Position numbers and translations under genes: made by a program. A DNA stretch of 64,000 nucleotides, from contig JAJCYV010000022.1 of assembly GCA_029262695.1 (NCBI GenBank), forward strand, positions 237,787-301,786, written 5' to 3'. Shown piece after piece: positions 17,560 through 30,054 of the stretch (positions are counted from its first letter, which is position 1; each line of letters opens with the position of its first letter). Origin of the DNA: Chloroflexota bacterium (lineage in GTDB: Bacteria > Chloroflexota > Dehalococcoidia > SM23-28-2 > RBG-16-64-32). Below the pieces are notes generated by a model. The model ran no database searches. It saw nothing but the letters and a program-made list of their open reading frames with translations, and was not told where the DNA came from.

Positions 17560-17829
17560 CTAGTCGTGACCGATCTTGCGGTCCGGGGCGATACGGTCCC
17601 GGACCGCTCGCTTTACTTCGACCGGGTCCGGCATCCGCTTCGTCTCACGGTTCGTGGCGATGACTTCACCGCCGAGCCTCACTTCGAAGATGCCGCCGCC
17701 GCCCGGCACGATCGCCACCTCTCCCAGCTCCTCGCCGAACGTGCTCAGGAGCTCCTGCGCCATCCACGACGCGCGCAGTAAGAAGCGGCACTTCGTGCAG
17801 TACGTGATCTCAACGCGCGGCGCCGCCAT
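17560..17829 (-). CDS. SelT/SelW/SelH (Rdx) family protein
   Basis: VEITYCTKCRFLLRASWMAQELLSTFGEELGEVAIVPGGGGIFEV, CxxC. Confidence 0.88.
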   Translation of the reverse strand: MAAPRVEITYCTKCRFLLRASWMAQELLSTFGEELGEVAIVPGGGGIFEVRLGGEVIATNRETKRMPDPVEVKRAVRDRIAPDRKIGHD

Positions 17830-17833
17830 CGCC

Positions 17834-18355
17834 CTAGTCGGCCAGCGAGTAGTCGTGGTTCGAGAGCACAGCGCCCAGGTAGAGCGCCCCGATGCTCGCC
17901 AGTAGCGCGATGCTGCTCGTCACGATTGAGATGCGCCGCGCGCGCCGCCTCGCCTCCTCGTCCGCGCTGGCGTCCTCCATCAGCCGCAGCAGACGCGGCC
18001 CGATTGAGAACGTGTGCACTGCCGTCAGCACGACCGCCACGGAGACGAGGAACATCTTCTCCCGGAAGACCCTCGTGAAGCGGAAATCGGAGCTGAGCAG
18101 ATCGCCAGCGCTCTGGCCGGGGAGGTCACCGGCGACAACGAACAGGTTCGCGATGCCAGTGGCAATGATCACCGCCATCGCCGACCAGCCAAGCCAGCCG
18201 AAGCGCGCCGTCAGGACTCGCAGCACGCGCGCCCTCACGCCGGTGTCTTCGATCGTGCGCACGGCCGGCGCCACCGCGGCGACAAGGAACACCTGCGGCC
18301 CGATCCAGAGCGTTATCGCAAGCACGTGCAGCCACGTGCTAATTGCGTCGACCAT
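17834..18355 (-). CDS. CopD/DUF4149-like integral membrane protein
   Basis: Four TM segments, WLHVLAITLWIGPQVFLVAAVAP. Confidence 0.65.
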   Translation of the reverse strand: MVDAISTWLHVLAITLWIGPQVFLVAAVAPAVRTIEDTGVRARVLRVLTARFGWLGWSAMAVIIATGIANLFVVAGDLPGQSAGDLLSSDFRFTRVFREKMFLVSVAVVLTAVHTFSIGPRLLRLMEDASADEEARRRARRISIVTSSIALLASIGALYLGAVLSNHDYSLAD

Positions 18356-18358
18356 CGC

Positions 18359-19657
18359 CTAACCGATTTGCCGCATGCTGATCGCCTGCTCGCGCTCGGG
18401 CCCAACGGAGATCAGGCACAGTGGCACGCCCAGCTTCTCCTGGATGAACTGCACGTAGCCCTGCGCCGCCTCCGGAAGGTCCTCGAAGCGGCGCACGCCC
18501 GCGGTCTCCGACTGCCAGCCGGGCAGCTCTGTGTAGACGGGTTCGACGCGGGCCATGTCGAGCCCGCTCGCCGGCATCGACTCCAGGGTCCGCGAGCCGA
18601 TGCGGTACGCCGTGCAAGCTTTGATCGTCTCGAACTGGTCGAGGACGTCCAGCCGCGTCAGCGCGGCGCCGCTGATGCCGTTGATCTGCGCCGTGAAGCG
18701 CGCGGCGACGGCATCGAACCAACCGCAGCGGCGCGGCCGGCCCGTCGTCGAGCCGTACTCCGGCCGCGGGCCACCCTCGCGCAGCATGTCGCCGGTCTCG
18801 TCGAGAAGCTCAGTCGGGAAGGGGCCGTTGCCAACGCGCGTGCAGTAGGTCTTGTAGACGCCGAGCACCGTATCGATGTGCGTCGGGCCGATCCCCATGC
18901 CGATCGCCGCACCCGCGGCCAGCGATGACGGCACCGACGACGTCACGTACTCGTAAGTGCCGAGGTCGAGGTCCAGCAGCGCCCCCTGCGCGCCTTCGAG
19001 CAAGACGTTATCGCCGTCTTCAAGCGCCTTGTGTATGAGGACGTTGGTGTCGGCCACGTAGGGCGCGAGCCGCTGGCCGTAGTCTGCGTACTCGTCGAGC
19101 ACGGCTTCGCCGTCGACGCCGTCCGTCTCGTAGAGTCTTTCGAGCACCGCGTTCTTGTACGGGACGAGAAAGTCGAGCATGTTCGCCAGCGCCTCGCGGT
19201 CGGCGATGTCGGCCACACGGATTCCGGCGCGGCCGACTTTGTCCGCAAATGCGGGGCCGACGCCGCGGCCGGTCGTGCCGATCGCGCCCTTGCCGCGCAG
19301 CTCCTCGTCCTTGAGGTCAATCAGCCGGTGCCACGGCATCAGGACGTGCGCGCGGTCGCTCAGGAATAGGCGGCCCTTGACCTCCACGCCGCGCGATTCG
19401 AGGTGCTCGATCTCCTTCAGCAGCTCCTCCGGGTCGACGACAACGCCGTTGCCGATGAGGCAGGTCTTATCCTCGCGGAAGATGCCGGCGGGGACGAGAT
19501 GCAATTTGAACTCGCCCAGGTCGTTGATGATCGTGTGGCCGGCGTTATTTCCGGCCGAATAGCGCGCAACGATGTGCGACTTCTCCGCAAGGAGATCGAT
19601 GATCCGCCCCTTGCCTTCATCGCCCCACTGCCCACCAATAACAACTGTGACTGACAT
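18359..19657 (-). CDS. purA: Adenylosuccinate synthase
   Basis: MSVTVVIGGQWGDEGKGRIIDLLAE, GTTGRGVGPAFADK. Confidence 0.96.
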   Translation of the reverse strand: MSVTVVIGGQWGDEGKGRIIDLLAEKSHIVARYSAGNNAGHTIINDLGEFKLHLVPAGIFREDKTCLIGNGVVVDPEELLKEIEHLESRGVEVKGRLFLSDRAHVLMPWHRLIDLKDEELRGKGAIGTTGRGVGPAFADKVGRAGIRVADIADREALANMLDFLVPYKNAVLERLYETDGVDGEAVLDEYADYGQRLAPYVADTNVLIHKALEDGDNVLLEGAQGALLDLDLGTYEYVTSSVPSSLAAGAAIGMGIGPTHIDTVLGVYKTYCTRVGNGPFPTELLDETGDMLREGGPRPEYGSTTGRPRRCGWFDAVAARFTAQINGISGAALTRLDVLDQFETIKACTAYRIGSRTLESMPASGLDMARVEPVYTELPGWQSETAGVRRFEDLPEAAQGYVQFIQEKLGVPLCLISVGPEREQAISMRQIG

Positions 19658-19663
19658 AGAACC

Positions 19664-19683
19664 GGGGCCGTCAGTGCGGCCCC
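19664..19683 (-). promoter_or_regulatory. Hairpin between the purA SD and start codon
   Basis: GGGGCCG-N6-CGGCCCC 7-bp stem; AAAGGAGAA lies 5' and GGTTCT-ATG lies 3' on the mRNA strand. Confidence 0.6.
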
Positions 19684-19783
19684 TTCTCCTTTCGGCTCTT
19701 AATCCGCAGGAAGTATAAGGGCGCATGCCGGAGCAGGCAAGGCGAGCTATTGAGAAGCACTCGCCACGACTCGAACCCGGCGG

Positions 19784-21154
19784 CTAGTCGCGGCGGCGCC
19801 AGCGCGTGCCGCCCTCGACGTCCTCGAGCGTAATGCCAAGCTCCAGCAGGCGGTCGCGCACCTTGTCGGAGAGCGCAAACTGCTTCTCGTCGCGCAGGTC
19901 CTTGCGTAGCTCGACGAGCAAGTCGATGAAGGCGTCCGCGCCCTGCGCCGTCTCCCGTTCGCTCAGCGTAAGGCCCAGCACGCCCGCCAGCTCTCGCAGC
20001 GTCCCCTGGGCCTCGTCAACGGCGCGGGCCTCGTCGCGCGCGCGGTTGATCTCGCGGGCGAGGTCGAAGAGGCAGGCCAGGGCGCCCGCCGTGTTCAGGT
20101 CGTCGTCCATGGAAGCGATGAAGCGCTCGCGATAGCCGTCGCCGGGGATATCGGCGGCCGGGCCGTCGCCGCCCGGCACCGACGCCGCCAGGCGCAGCCG
20201 CTCCGCCGCCCGCTTGCCGGCCTCCAGCGCCTCCTCTGAGTAGCCCAGCGGCGCGCGATAGTGCGCGGTCATCACGAAGATGCGGATGCCGTCGCTGCCA
20301 TAGCGCTCCAGCGCCTCCCGGATCGTGATGATATTGCCGAGCGACTTGCTCATCTTCTCTTCGTCCAGCGTCAGCCAGCCGTTGTGCATCCAGTGGCGGA
20401 CGAACGGCTTGACGCCGGTGAAGCCCTCCGCCTGGGCGATCTCGTTCTCGTGGTGCGGAAAGATCAGGTCCTGACCGCCGCCGTGTAAGTCCAGCGTCGC
20501 GCCGAGATAGCGGTAGGACATGGCGGAGCACTCGATGTGCCAGCCCGGCCTGCCGGGTCCCCACGGGCTCTCCCATGAAGGCTCGCCGGGCTTCGCCGCC
20601 TTCCAGAGCGCGAAGTCGGCCGGGTCGTGCTTCTCTTCGCCGGGCTCGACGCGCGCGCCCGCCCGCATCGAGTCGACGTCGCGGCCGGAGAGCTTTCCGT
20701 ATCCGGCGTCGCTGCGCACGTCGAAGTAAACGTCGCCGCTCTCCGTGGCGTAGGCGTGCTTCTTGTCCATCAGCCCCTGCACCATCTCGATGATCTGCGG
20801 GATCTCCTGCGTGGCGCGCGGATAGACATGCGCCGGCGTGATGTTCAGGGCGCGCATCTCGTCCTCGTACTCCTCGATGTACTCGGCGGCCACCTGGTCG
20901 TAGGAGACGCCTAGATCGGCGGCGCGGGCGATGATGCGGTCGTCGATGTCCGTGTAGTTCTGGACGTGCTTCACCTTGAAGCCGCGATACTCCAGGTAGC
21001 GCCGCAGTACGTCGAAGATGATGTAGCTCATCGCGTGGCCGATGTGCGAGTGGTCGTATGGCGTGATCCCGCAGACGTAGATCTTGAGCGCGTCGTCAGG
21101 CTGCTTTACCTCCTCGGCGCGCCGGGACATCGTGTCGTAAAGGCGCAGCGTCAT
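19784..21154 (-). CDS. cysS: Cysteinyl-tRNA synthetase
   Basis: [42 protein letters not shown]. Confidence 0.96.
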   Translation of the reverse strand: MTLRLYDTMSRRAEEVKQPDDALKIYVCGITPYDHSHIGHAMSYIIFDVLRRYLEYRGFKVKHVQNYTDIDDRIIARAADLGVSYDQVAAEYIEEYEDEMRALNITPAHVYPRATQEIPQIIEMVQGLMDKKHAYATESGDVYFDVRSDAGYGKLSGRDVDSMRAGARVEPGEEKHDPADFALWKAAKPGEPSWESPWGPGRPGWHIECSAMSYRYLGATLDLHGGGQDLIFPHHENEIAQAEGFTGVKPFVRHWMHNGWLTLDEEKMSKSLGNIITIREALERYGSDGIRIFVMTAHYRAPLGYSEEALEAGKRAAERLRLAASVPGGDGPAADIPGDGYRERFIASMDDDLNTAGALACLFDLAREINRARDEARAVDEAQGTLRELAGVLGLTLSERETAQGADAFIDLLVELRKDLRDEKQFALSDKVRDRLLELGITLEDVEGGTRWRRRD

Positions 21155-21843
21155 TCGGAAGCCGCCGGCTTGGGCCTGGCTTTCGACGCCGTCCGCCGGC
21201 GTGCGGGCTTCGGCTTCTCCAGCGCCTTCAGCCGCGCTTCCAGCTCCGCGATCCGGCCCTCCAGCTGCTGAATGATGTCCCACTCCGGGTCCGGCAACCG
21301 CAGCACGGTGTCATCGCCGGGATCGGCGAAGGCAACGATGTGCCCCGGCACACCAACGACGGTGGCGTTCGGCGGTACGTTCGTGACGACGACAGAGCCG
21401 GCGCCGATCTTGGCGTTCTCACCGACGGTCACGTCGCCAATCACCTTCGCGCCCGCACCAACGACTACGTTGTCGCCCAGCGTCGGGTGGCGCTTGGCCC
21501 TGCGGGTGCTCGTACCACCCAGCGTCACCCCCTGGAAGAGGTGCACGTTGTCGCCGATGATCGTCGTCTCCCCGACCACAACGCCCATGCCGTGGTCGAT
21601 GAAGAACCTCTCGCCGATGATCGCGCCGGGGTGGATCTCGATGCCGGTGAGGAATCGCCCGGCGTGCGCAACCAGCCGCGCGGGAACGTCGGCGCCTCTC
21701 AGGTGCAGCGCGTGAGCGAGGCGGTGGATCTGGCGGGCGTGAAAGCCCGGGTACGTCGTTACGACTTCGAGGTCGCTGACGGCGGCCGGGTCGCGTTCGC
21801 GGGCCGCTTTTATATCGCGCTTAATCTGCCGTAAAAGCCCCAT
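21151..21843 (-). CDS. cysE: Serine O-acetyltransferase
   Basis: Hexapeptide repeats: [44 protein letters not shown]. Confidence 0.93.
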   Translation of the reverse strand: MGLLRQIKRDIKAARERDPAAVSDLEVVTTYPGFHARQIHRLAHALHLRGADVPARLVAHAGRFLTGIEIHPGAIIGERFFIDHGMGVVVGETTIIGDNVHLFQGVTLGGTSTRRAKRHPTLGDNVVVGAGAKVIGDVTVGENAKIGAGSVVVTNVPPNATVVGVPGHIVAFADPGDDTVLRLPDPEWDIIQQLEGRIAELEARLKALEKPKPARRRTASKARPKPAASE

Positions 21844-22107
21844 GGCTCGTCTCTCCCTTCCCCTGGCCTGATAGAGCATGCCGGTCAGGCCCCATCGTCC
21901 GCTGCGGGCGGACCGGGGCCCCCATACAGGCGCAGGTCGCGCCGATGCTGCGCCCTGCTGATCCGCGGGGCCGGCCGCCCACAGCCGGAAGAGACATCGT
22001 TTGCATGGGGAACATTATAGGCGAAGCTCGCGACCGGCTGAACCTGACTGACCGCCCAACGGCGATGTGATAACTTAATCCCTACCATTCGCCACCGGGA
22101 GAAACTG

Positions 22108-22896
22108 TTGGACAATCGCCCCTTCGTCCGCGCCGCACTCCTCGCCGCCCGATTCGCGAGCCTCATCTGGAGGAACGGACTGCGGGAACTGCTGCTCATC
22201 GCGGTCGCGTTCCTCCTCTACTCGGTCGTCCGCATGGGCTCGAACGACCGCCAGGTCGAGGCGACCTACAACGCGGTCGACCTCGTGCAGCTACAGCGCG
22301 CGCTGTGGCTGGCGCACGAGGCGGACATCCAGAAGCTCATCCTCTGGAGCGACTTCCTGGTGCGCGCCTTCAACACGCTGTACACGTTCGGCCACTTCTG
22401 GCTGATCGGCGTCGCCGGCATCTGGCTCTTCTACTTCCACCGCGACCGCTACACGCTCTTCCGCAACGCCTTCTTCATCGCCGGCGCCATTAGCCTCGTC
22501 GCCTTCAACGTCCTGCCGCTGGCGCCGCCGCGCCTGCTGCCGGGTAGCTTCGGCGCTGTTGACACGCTGCGCCTGTTCTCCGACGTGAACTACGAGAATT
22601 CCGGCGCCTTCGTCAACGAATACGCCGCGATGCCGAGCCTGCACATCGCCTGGAACCTGCTGATCGCCCTCGCCCTCGCCTCGACGACGCAAAACCGCTA
22701 CGCACGCTTTGCCTGCGCGGCGATGCCGCTCGTCATGGCAACGACAGTCGTCGTCACGGGCAACCACTGGATCCTTGATGTCGTCGCCGGATACGCCGTC
22801 GGCATGATCGGCCTCGGCGCGGCCCTGCTGCTGCGCAAGGAAGGATGGCGCCTGCGGCAGCTCCTTGACCCAGCGTCCCGGACCGCCTCGGCCTAG
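22108..22896 (+). CDS. PAP2 / Aur1-like phosphatase-superfamily membrane protein (paralog 1)
   Basis: AAMPSLHIAWNLL and GNHWILDVVAGYAVG motifs, polytopic. Confidence 0.82.
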   Translation: MDNRPFVRAALLAARFASLIWRNGLRELLLIAVAFLLYSVVRMGSNDRQVEATYNAVDLVQLQRALWLAHEADIQKLILWSDFLVRAFNTLYTFGHFWLIGVAGIWLFYFHRDRYTLFRNAFFIAGAISLVAFNVLPLAPPRLLPGSFGAVDTLRLFSDVNYENSGAFVNEYAAMPSLHIAWNLLIALALASTTQNRYARFACAAMPLVMATTVVVTGNHWILDVVAGYAVGMIGLGAALLLRKEGWRLRQLLDPASRTASA

Positions 22897-22908
22897 CGGG
22901 CCTCGCCC

Positions 22909-23778
22909 ATGGGCACTCCGCAGAGCGCCAACAAGGGCCTCCGCTGGCGCTCTCTGCTACCGAGTCTCAGCCGCCGCGATCTCCTGGAAGGCGCCATCAT
23001 CGCCATCGCCTTCCTGCTCTACTTCTGGGTGCGCGGCGCCGTCGTCGACCGGCCCGAAGCCGCGTACTGGCACGCCCGAGACGTGATCGACCTGCAGCGG
23101 TCGCTCGGGTTCTTCTGGGAAGACAACGTCAACAGCTGGATCGCCGACCGCAAGTCCCTGGCGCAAATTATGAACGTCATCTACTTTTATCTGCACTTCC
23201 CGCTGATCGTCGTCTTCGGCATCTGGCTCTACTACTACCGGCGCCGCCAGTACACGTTCGCCCGCGACTCGTTCCTCGCCTCCGGCGCGATCGCGCTGGT
23301 GATCTACTGGCTCTACCCGGTGGCGCCGCCCAGGGAGCTGCCGGAACTCGCCTCGCAGTTCGACGTCGCCGCACCGGAGTACATCCTCGGCTTCTTCGAC
23401 ACGATGGAGGCCTACCTGGGCTACGCCTACGACACGCAGTCCACGCGCGCCTTCGTGAACCCGTACGCCGCAATGCCCAGCCTCCACTTCGGTTGGGACC
23501 TCCTGCTGGGGCTCGCCGTGATCGCCGCCTTCCGGCGGACGGTGCTGGCCTGGCCCGCCGTGGCGATCGGCGTTGCGTTGCCAGTACTCCAGGTCTTCTC
23601 GATCACGACGACGGCGAACCACTACCTGATCGACGCCGTCGCGGGCGGGATCGTAGCGGTCGCCGGGCTCGGCGTGGCGCTGGCGCTGCGGAGATGGGGA
23701 TACCCCTGGCTCGTGGAGCAAGTGCGGCGGCTGCCGTGGTCGTCTGCGCGGCGCCTGCTGCTGGGCGACGCCGCCTAG
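22909..23778 (+). CDS. PAP2 / Aur1-like phosphatase-superfamily membrane protein (paralog 2)
   Basis: AAMPSLHFGWDLL, ANHYLIDAVAGG; same architecture as paralog 1. Confidence 0.82.
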   Translation: MGTPQSANKGLRWRSLLPSLSRRDLLEGAIIAIAFLLYFWVRGAVVDRPEAAYWHARDVIDLQRSLGFFWEDNVNSWIADRKSLAQIMNVIYFYLHFPLIVVFGIWLYYYRRRQYTFARDSFLASGAIALVIYWLYPVAPPRELPELASQFDVAAPEYILGFFDTMEAYLGYAYDTQSTRAFVNPYAAMPSLHFGWDLLLGLAVIAAFRRTVLAWPAVAIGVALPVLQVFSITTTANHYLIDAVAGGIVAVAGLGVALALRRWGYPWLVEQVRRLPWSSARRLLLGDAA

Positions 23779-24104
23779 TTAACGTGATGGAAGACCGATA
23801 GCGGCCCCAGCGCCGTGTATATCTCAACGGTGAGGTCGCTTACGTGCTGGGCCCACGTCGCCCAGTCGCGTCGCGCCTTGTCCGCCTGCGGGCTGCCGAT
23901 CGCCGCCTGAACCGAGGCGTCGTCCGACATCTCGTACAGCGTCGTCCAGTTGACGCCGCGGCGATTGCACTTGGAGCGGAACGCCTTGACGACGCCCGGG
24001 ATCGCCATGACGTGCGGCAGATGCTCGCGGCTGTACCAGCGCTCGAACTCCTCCATCACGGAGGGCTCGACGCTGGCGCGGACGACGAGATAGGGCCGGG
24101 CCAT
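23775..24104 (-). CDS. DUF4286/EthD-like small protein
   Basis: FERWYSREHLPHVMAIPGVVKAFRSK. Confidence 0.7.
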   Translation of the reverse strand: MARPYLVVRASVEPSVMEEFERWYSREHLPHVMAIPGVVKAFRSKCNRRGVNWTTLYEMSDDASVQAAIGSPQADKARRDWATWAQHVSDLTVEIYTALGPLSVFHHVN

Positions 24105-24685
24105 TAGCAGAAATCCTCCGGGTCGAAGTTGCATTCGAAGGTATCGATGAAGGCGCGCACGCGGGCCTCGTCGAACCCCTCGAACGTGTCGAGATAGCCC
24201 CAGGCTGTGAGGGCGATGCGCGCGTGCATGAGGGAATATGGGGTCATCATGACGCCATTGCCGTCAGCCACCTCCTGGAGGACGACCTGGCTCAGTTGGT
24301 TGCGCAGCACGGCACAGGCGTCGGTGTCCAGCGCCGGCCCTGCGTTGCAGTTGTACCAGACGACGACGCCCGCGTGCTCCATGTTGTGGACCGCCACCTC
24401 CTTCGCCACTGGCAGCTCGGACACGCCGTTGGGCACGAACGTGTCGGCGTGCGGGCCCGAAGTCGGGGGGTTGCTGTTGTAGCTGTCGTAAGTCTGCCCT
24501 GTGGGAAAGTGATCGCGCGCCTCGATCTCTTCGATGTGCTGGACGGGATATGCGTAGCCGCTGGGGTCGAGCGCATCTCCGTCTCCGTCGCCGACGGCAT
24601 CGCCGCCGCTGCCGCTGCACGCCGCGCCCAGGAGGATCACGGCGAGGGGCGCGACCCAGAGCACGTTTCGCCGCAATACTCGCAT
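24104..24685 (-). CDS. DUF3105-like lipoprotein
   Basis: LLGAACSGSGG lipobox; YNSNPPTSGPHADTFVPNGVS, VHNMEHAGVVVWYNC. Confidence 0.8.
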   Translation of the reverse strand: MRVLRRNVLWVAPLAVILLGAACSGSGGDAVGDGDGDALDPSGYAYPVQHIEEIEARDHFPTGQTYDSYNSNPPTSGPHADTFVPNGVSELPVAKEVAVHNMEHAGVVVWYNCNAGPALDTDACAVLRNQLSQVVLQEVADGNGVMMTPYSLMHARIALTAWGYLDTFEGFDEARVRAFIDTFECNFDPEDFC

Positions 24686-24689
24686 GTCC

Positions 24690-25301
24690 CTAGCTTTGCA
24701 GGAGCGCCACTATCTTGTCCATAACGTGGCGCGAATCCTTCGACGTATCCACAACGAAGTAAGACCGCCGTGGCCGCTGATAGTCTCCCCGCATCCGCTC
24801 CAGCACGCGCAGGCCGGCTGTTGAGCGGTCGAGCGGGTCACGGGCGGCGTCCCGCTCCGCCAGCCGCGCCCGCATAACAGCGAACGGCGCCCGCAGACGG
24901 ACGATAACGAGCCGCGCGCCGGCATCCTTGGCCAGCCGATACAACGGCTTGCGGTTCGCCTCCTTGAGGTTCGTTGCGTCGAGCAACACGGGTACGCTGC
25001 GCTCCAGCAGCCGGCTTGTGAGCACCTGGATGGCGGGAAACAGCCGCGCGTTCTCCCCGGCCGAATGCTGCGGCGATTCGTAAAGGGCGCCGCGCAGAGC
25101 GTCGCTGTCCAGGACCGCTGCTGGATAGCGCTTCGCCAGGCGGCGGGCGAAGTGCGACTTGCCGCTGCCCGGCAGGCCGATGAGGATGACGAGCGCGGGC
25201 CGCCGCACCGGCTTCGGCAGACCGCCAAGGGACGCCTCCAAGCGGTCGGCGTCGCGTTTTCGGATCGCGGCGAGGCTCCGGGAGCGCTTAGCGTCAGTCA
25301 T
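24690..25301 (-). CDS. P-loop kinase / AAA ATPase (polynucleotide kinase-like)
   Basis: LVILIGLPGSGKSHFARRLA, DSDALRGALY, LLDATNLKEANRK. Confidence 0.82.
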   Translation of the reverse strand: MTDAKRSRSLAAIRKRDADRLEASLGGLPKPVRRPALVILIGLPGSGKSHFARRLAKRYPAAVLDSDALRGALYESPQHSAGENARLFPAIQVLTSRLLERSVPVLLDATNLKEANRKPLYRLAKDAGARLVIVRLRAPFAVMRARLAERDAARDPLDRSTAGLRVLERMRGDYQRPRRSYFVVDTSKDSRHVMDKIVALLQS

Positions 25302-26151
25302 CTTCGTAGAACGCCAGCCCGACGAACCCCGGCCCGGTGTGGACCGCCATCACGGAGGTGAAGTCCGTCTGCAGAAGCTCCACCGGCGCCAGATCGCCGC
25401 AGAGCGCCTCGCTCAATCGCCGTGCGGCGTCCGGCGCGTCAGTGTGCATGACAGCCGCGCGCAGCGCGCCTCCCGATGTGTGCGCTCTAACGTACTCCAG
25501 CAGCCGCGCGAGCCCCCTCTCCTCCGTCCGCACACGTCCGATCGAGCGCGCGCGCCCCTCGGCGAACCCGAGCAGCGGCCGGATGCGCAGTAGCTGCGCC
25601 GCCCAGTGCACGATCCACGGCACCCGGCCACCGCGCGCCAGGTAACGCGTCGTGCCCAGCAGGCCGGCCAGCCGCGCCCGCCCGCCGACTCGCCGCGCCA
25701 TCTCCGCCGCCGCGCCCGGCGAAGCCCCATCGGCCAGGCTCCGTGCGGCGGCGAGCACTGCGAAGCCGTGCGCCATCGCCAGCCCGCCGGTGTCGACGAC
25801 CCGCACGTCGAACCCCGGCAACTCCTCCTCTGCGAGGCCGCGCGCGGTGACGGCGGACTCGTACGTTCCGCTGAAGCCCGCGGACAGCGTCAGGCAGAGC
25901 ACCGCCCCGGCGCCGCCATCGCTTGCCCGCCGGTAGGCGTCGAGGAACTGCGCCGGAGCAGGCGAGGTTGTGCGCACCGGGCGCTTCGTCTCATCCGCCA
26001 GCCGGAAGAGCGCCGCCAGGCTGAGCGAGCCGTCGGCGTACACATGGTCGCCAATGACGAGACCGAGCGGCACGGTCACGATCCCCAGGTCGTCCGCCAG
26101 CTGGGACGGAAGGCAGGCTGAGCTATCGGTGACAACGGCTGTCCGGGGCAT
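25294..26151 (-). CDS. DegV family protein
   Basis: VVTDSSACLPSQLADDLGIVTVPL, TSSPA, LCLTLSAGFSGTYESA. Confidence 0.9.
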   Translation of the reverse strand: MPRTAVVTDSSACLPSQLADDLGIVTVPLGLVIGDHVYADGSLSLAALFRLADETKRPVRTTSPAPAQFLDAYRRASDGGAGAVLCLTLSAGFSGTYESAVTARGLAEEELPGFDVRVVDTGGLAMAHGFAVLAAARSLADGASPGAAAEMARRVGGRARLAGLLGTTRYLARGGRVPWIVHWAAQLLRIRPLLGFAEGRARSIGRVRTEERGLARLLEYVRAHTSGGALRAAVMHTDAPDAARRLSEALCGDLAPVELLQTDFTSVMAVHTGPGFVGLAFYEDD

Positions 26152-26242
26152 CGGCGGCGTCCATGATGCACCGTTCCGCTTAAGGAAACCAGTGTGCTAC
26201 ACTCGCTGTAACGGAAAGAAGAAGAAAGCGACATCCTCGTAG

Positions 26243-26509
26243 ATGCTCACGACCGAAAAAACGGCGGAGATCGCCGCAGAACACCGGTCCCATCCAACGG
26301 ACTCGGGTTCCACTGAGATACAGGTCGCGCTCCTCACCGAGCGGATCAAACAACTTACCGATCACCTGCGGGCGCATCGGAAAGACTTCCATTCTCAGCG
26401 TGGGCTACTCAAGCTTGTCGGCCAACGACGGCGGTTGCTTCGTTACCTCAACCGCCGAAGCCCTGCGAGCTACAAGGCACTGATCGCCAAACTGGGCCTG
26501 CGCAAGTAA
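26243..26509 (+). CDS. rpsO: 30S ribosomal protein S15
   Basis: HPTDSGSTEIQVALLTERIKQLTDHLRAHRKDFHSQRGLLKLVGQRRRLLRYL. Confidence 0.97.
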   Translation: MLTTEKTAEIAAEHRSHPTDSGSTEIQVALLTERIKQLTDHLRAHRKDFHSQRGLLKLVGQRRRLLRYLNRRSPASYKALIAKLGLRK

Positions 26510-26677
26510 GCGCGGGCCTTTCTCTTTCCCAGACCACTCACCATAGCGGGCTGAAGTAGCGGCAAAGAGCCGCCGGCAACGCTGACCGGTTCATCCGGGG
26601 ACACGCGAAGTAACGTCCTGGAGGTCAAGCGCACCGTACGGCCCGCCCAAGCCAAGACCCAGGAGGTCAGAATCCAA

Positions 26678-29176
<2,499 letters not shown>

Positions 29177-29190
29177 ACTGTACCCGCTTC

Positions 29191-29228
29191 GGCAGGGTGT
29201 CTCCGCCTCCGGCGGATCGCGCCCTGCC
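29191..29228 (+). terminator. Nested stem-loop between pnp and dapB (terminator or processing element)
   Basis: GGCAGGG...TCCGCC-TCC-GGCGGA...CCCTGCC; no strong T-tract. Confidence 0.45.
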
Positions 29229-29240
29229 CGGCGGTGTTAC

Positions 29241-30050
29241 ATGACGATCAAAGTCCTGGTCAGCGGCAGCGGCAAGATGGGCCGTGAGGTCCTGCACGCC
29301 GTCTCCGCCGAAGACGACATGGAGCCGGTCGGCGTCGTCGACCTGCTCTCCACCGAAGAGTACATCTCTTTGCCCGGCGAGGTGCTTGTGCCGTTCGAGC
29401 GCAACCCATCCGCCCTCATCACCCGCACGCGCCCCGATGTAATCGTGGACTTCACGAGCGCCGAGTGGACGCCAAAGCTCGCCGAGGCGGCGCTCGAAGA
29501 CAACGTGCGCCTCGTCTCGGGCACCAGTGGCCTCAGCGAAAGCTTCATCTCGCACCTGGGCGAACAGTACGCAAAGCGAGACCTGGGTGCCGTCGTCGCT
29601 TCGAACTTCGCGATTGGGGCGATCCTCATGCAGCAGATGTCGCGCATGGCCGCGCGCTTCTACGACAGCGCCGAGGTCATCGAACAGCACCACGACGGCA
29701 AGGCCGACGCCCCGTCCGGCACTTCACTGGCAACCGCCAGGGCGATCGTCGATGCACACGGCAATCCGATGAGCCTGGCGGAGACGAAGAGAGAGACGGT
29801 CCGGGGAACGCGCGGCGGCGCCGTCGACGGCGTCCCCATCCACAGCGTTCGCCTGCCGGGCCTCGTCGCCCACCAGGAGGTGATATTCGGCGGGCCGGGC
29901 GAGACGCTCCGCATCCGGCACGACACATCGGACCGGGCTTCGTTTATGCCCGGCGTCCTGCTCGCCGTACGCGAGGTGATGAACCTCAAATCGCTCGTCG
30001 TCGGCCTTGAGGGGCTCTTCGGCTTCGACGCTGGCGGCGCCCGAAAGTAA
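29241..30050 (+). CDS. dapB: 4-hydroxy-tetrahydrodipicolinate reductase
   Basis: VLVSGSGKMGREVLHAV, VIEQHHDGKADAPSGTSLATA, VPIHSVRLPGLVAHQEVIFGGPGETL. Confidence 0.94.
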   Translation: MTIKVLVSGSGKMGREVLHAVSAEDDMEPVGVVDLLSTEEYISLPGEVLVPFERNPSALITRTRPDVIVDFTSAEWTPKLAEAALEDNVRLVSGTSGLSESFISHLGEQYAKRDLGAVVASNFAIGAILMQQMSRMAARFYDSAEVIEQHHDGKADAPSGTSLATARAIVDAHGNPMSLAETKRETVRGTRGGAVDGVPIHSVRLPGLVAHQEVIFGGPGETLRIRHDTSDRASFMPGVLLAVREVMNLKSLVVGLEGLFGFDAGGARK

Positions 30051-30054
30051 GTCG

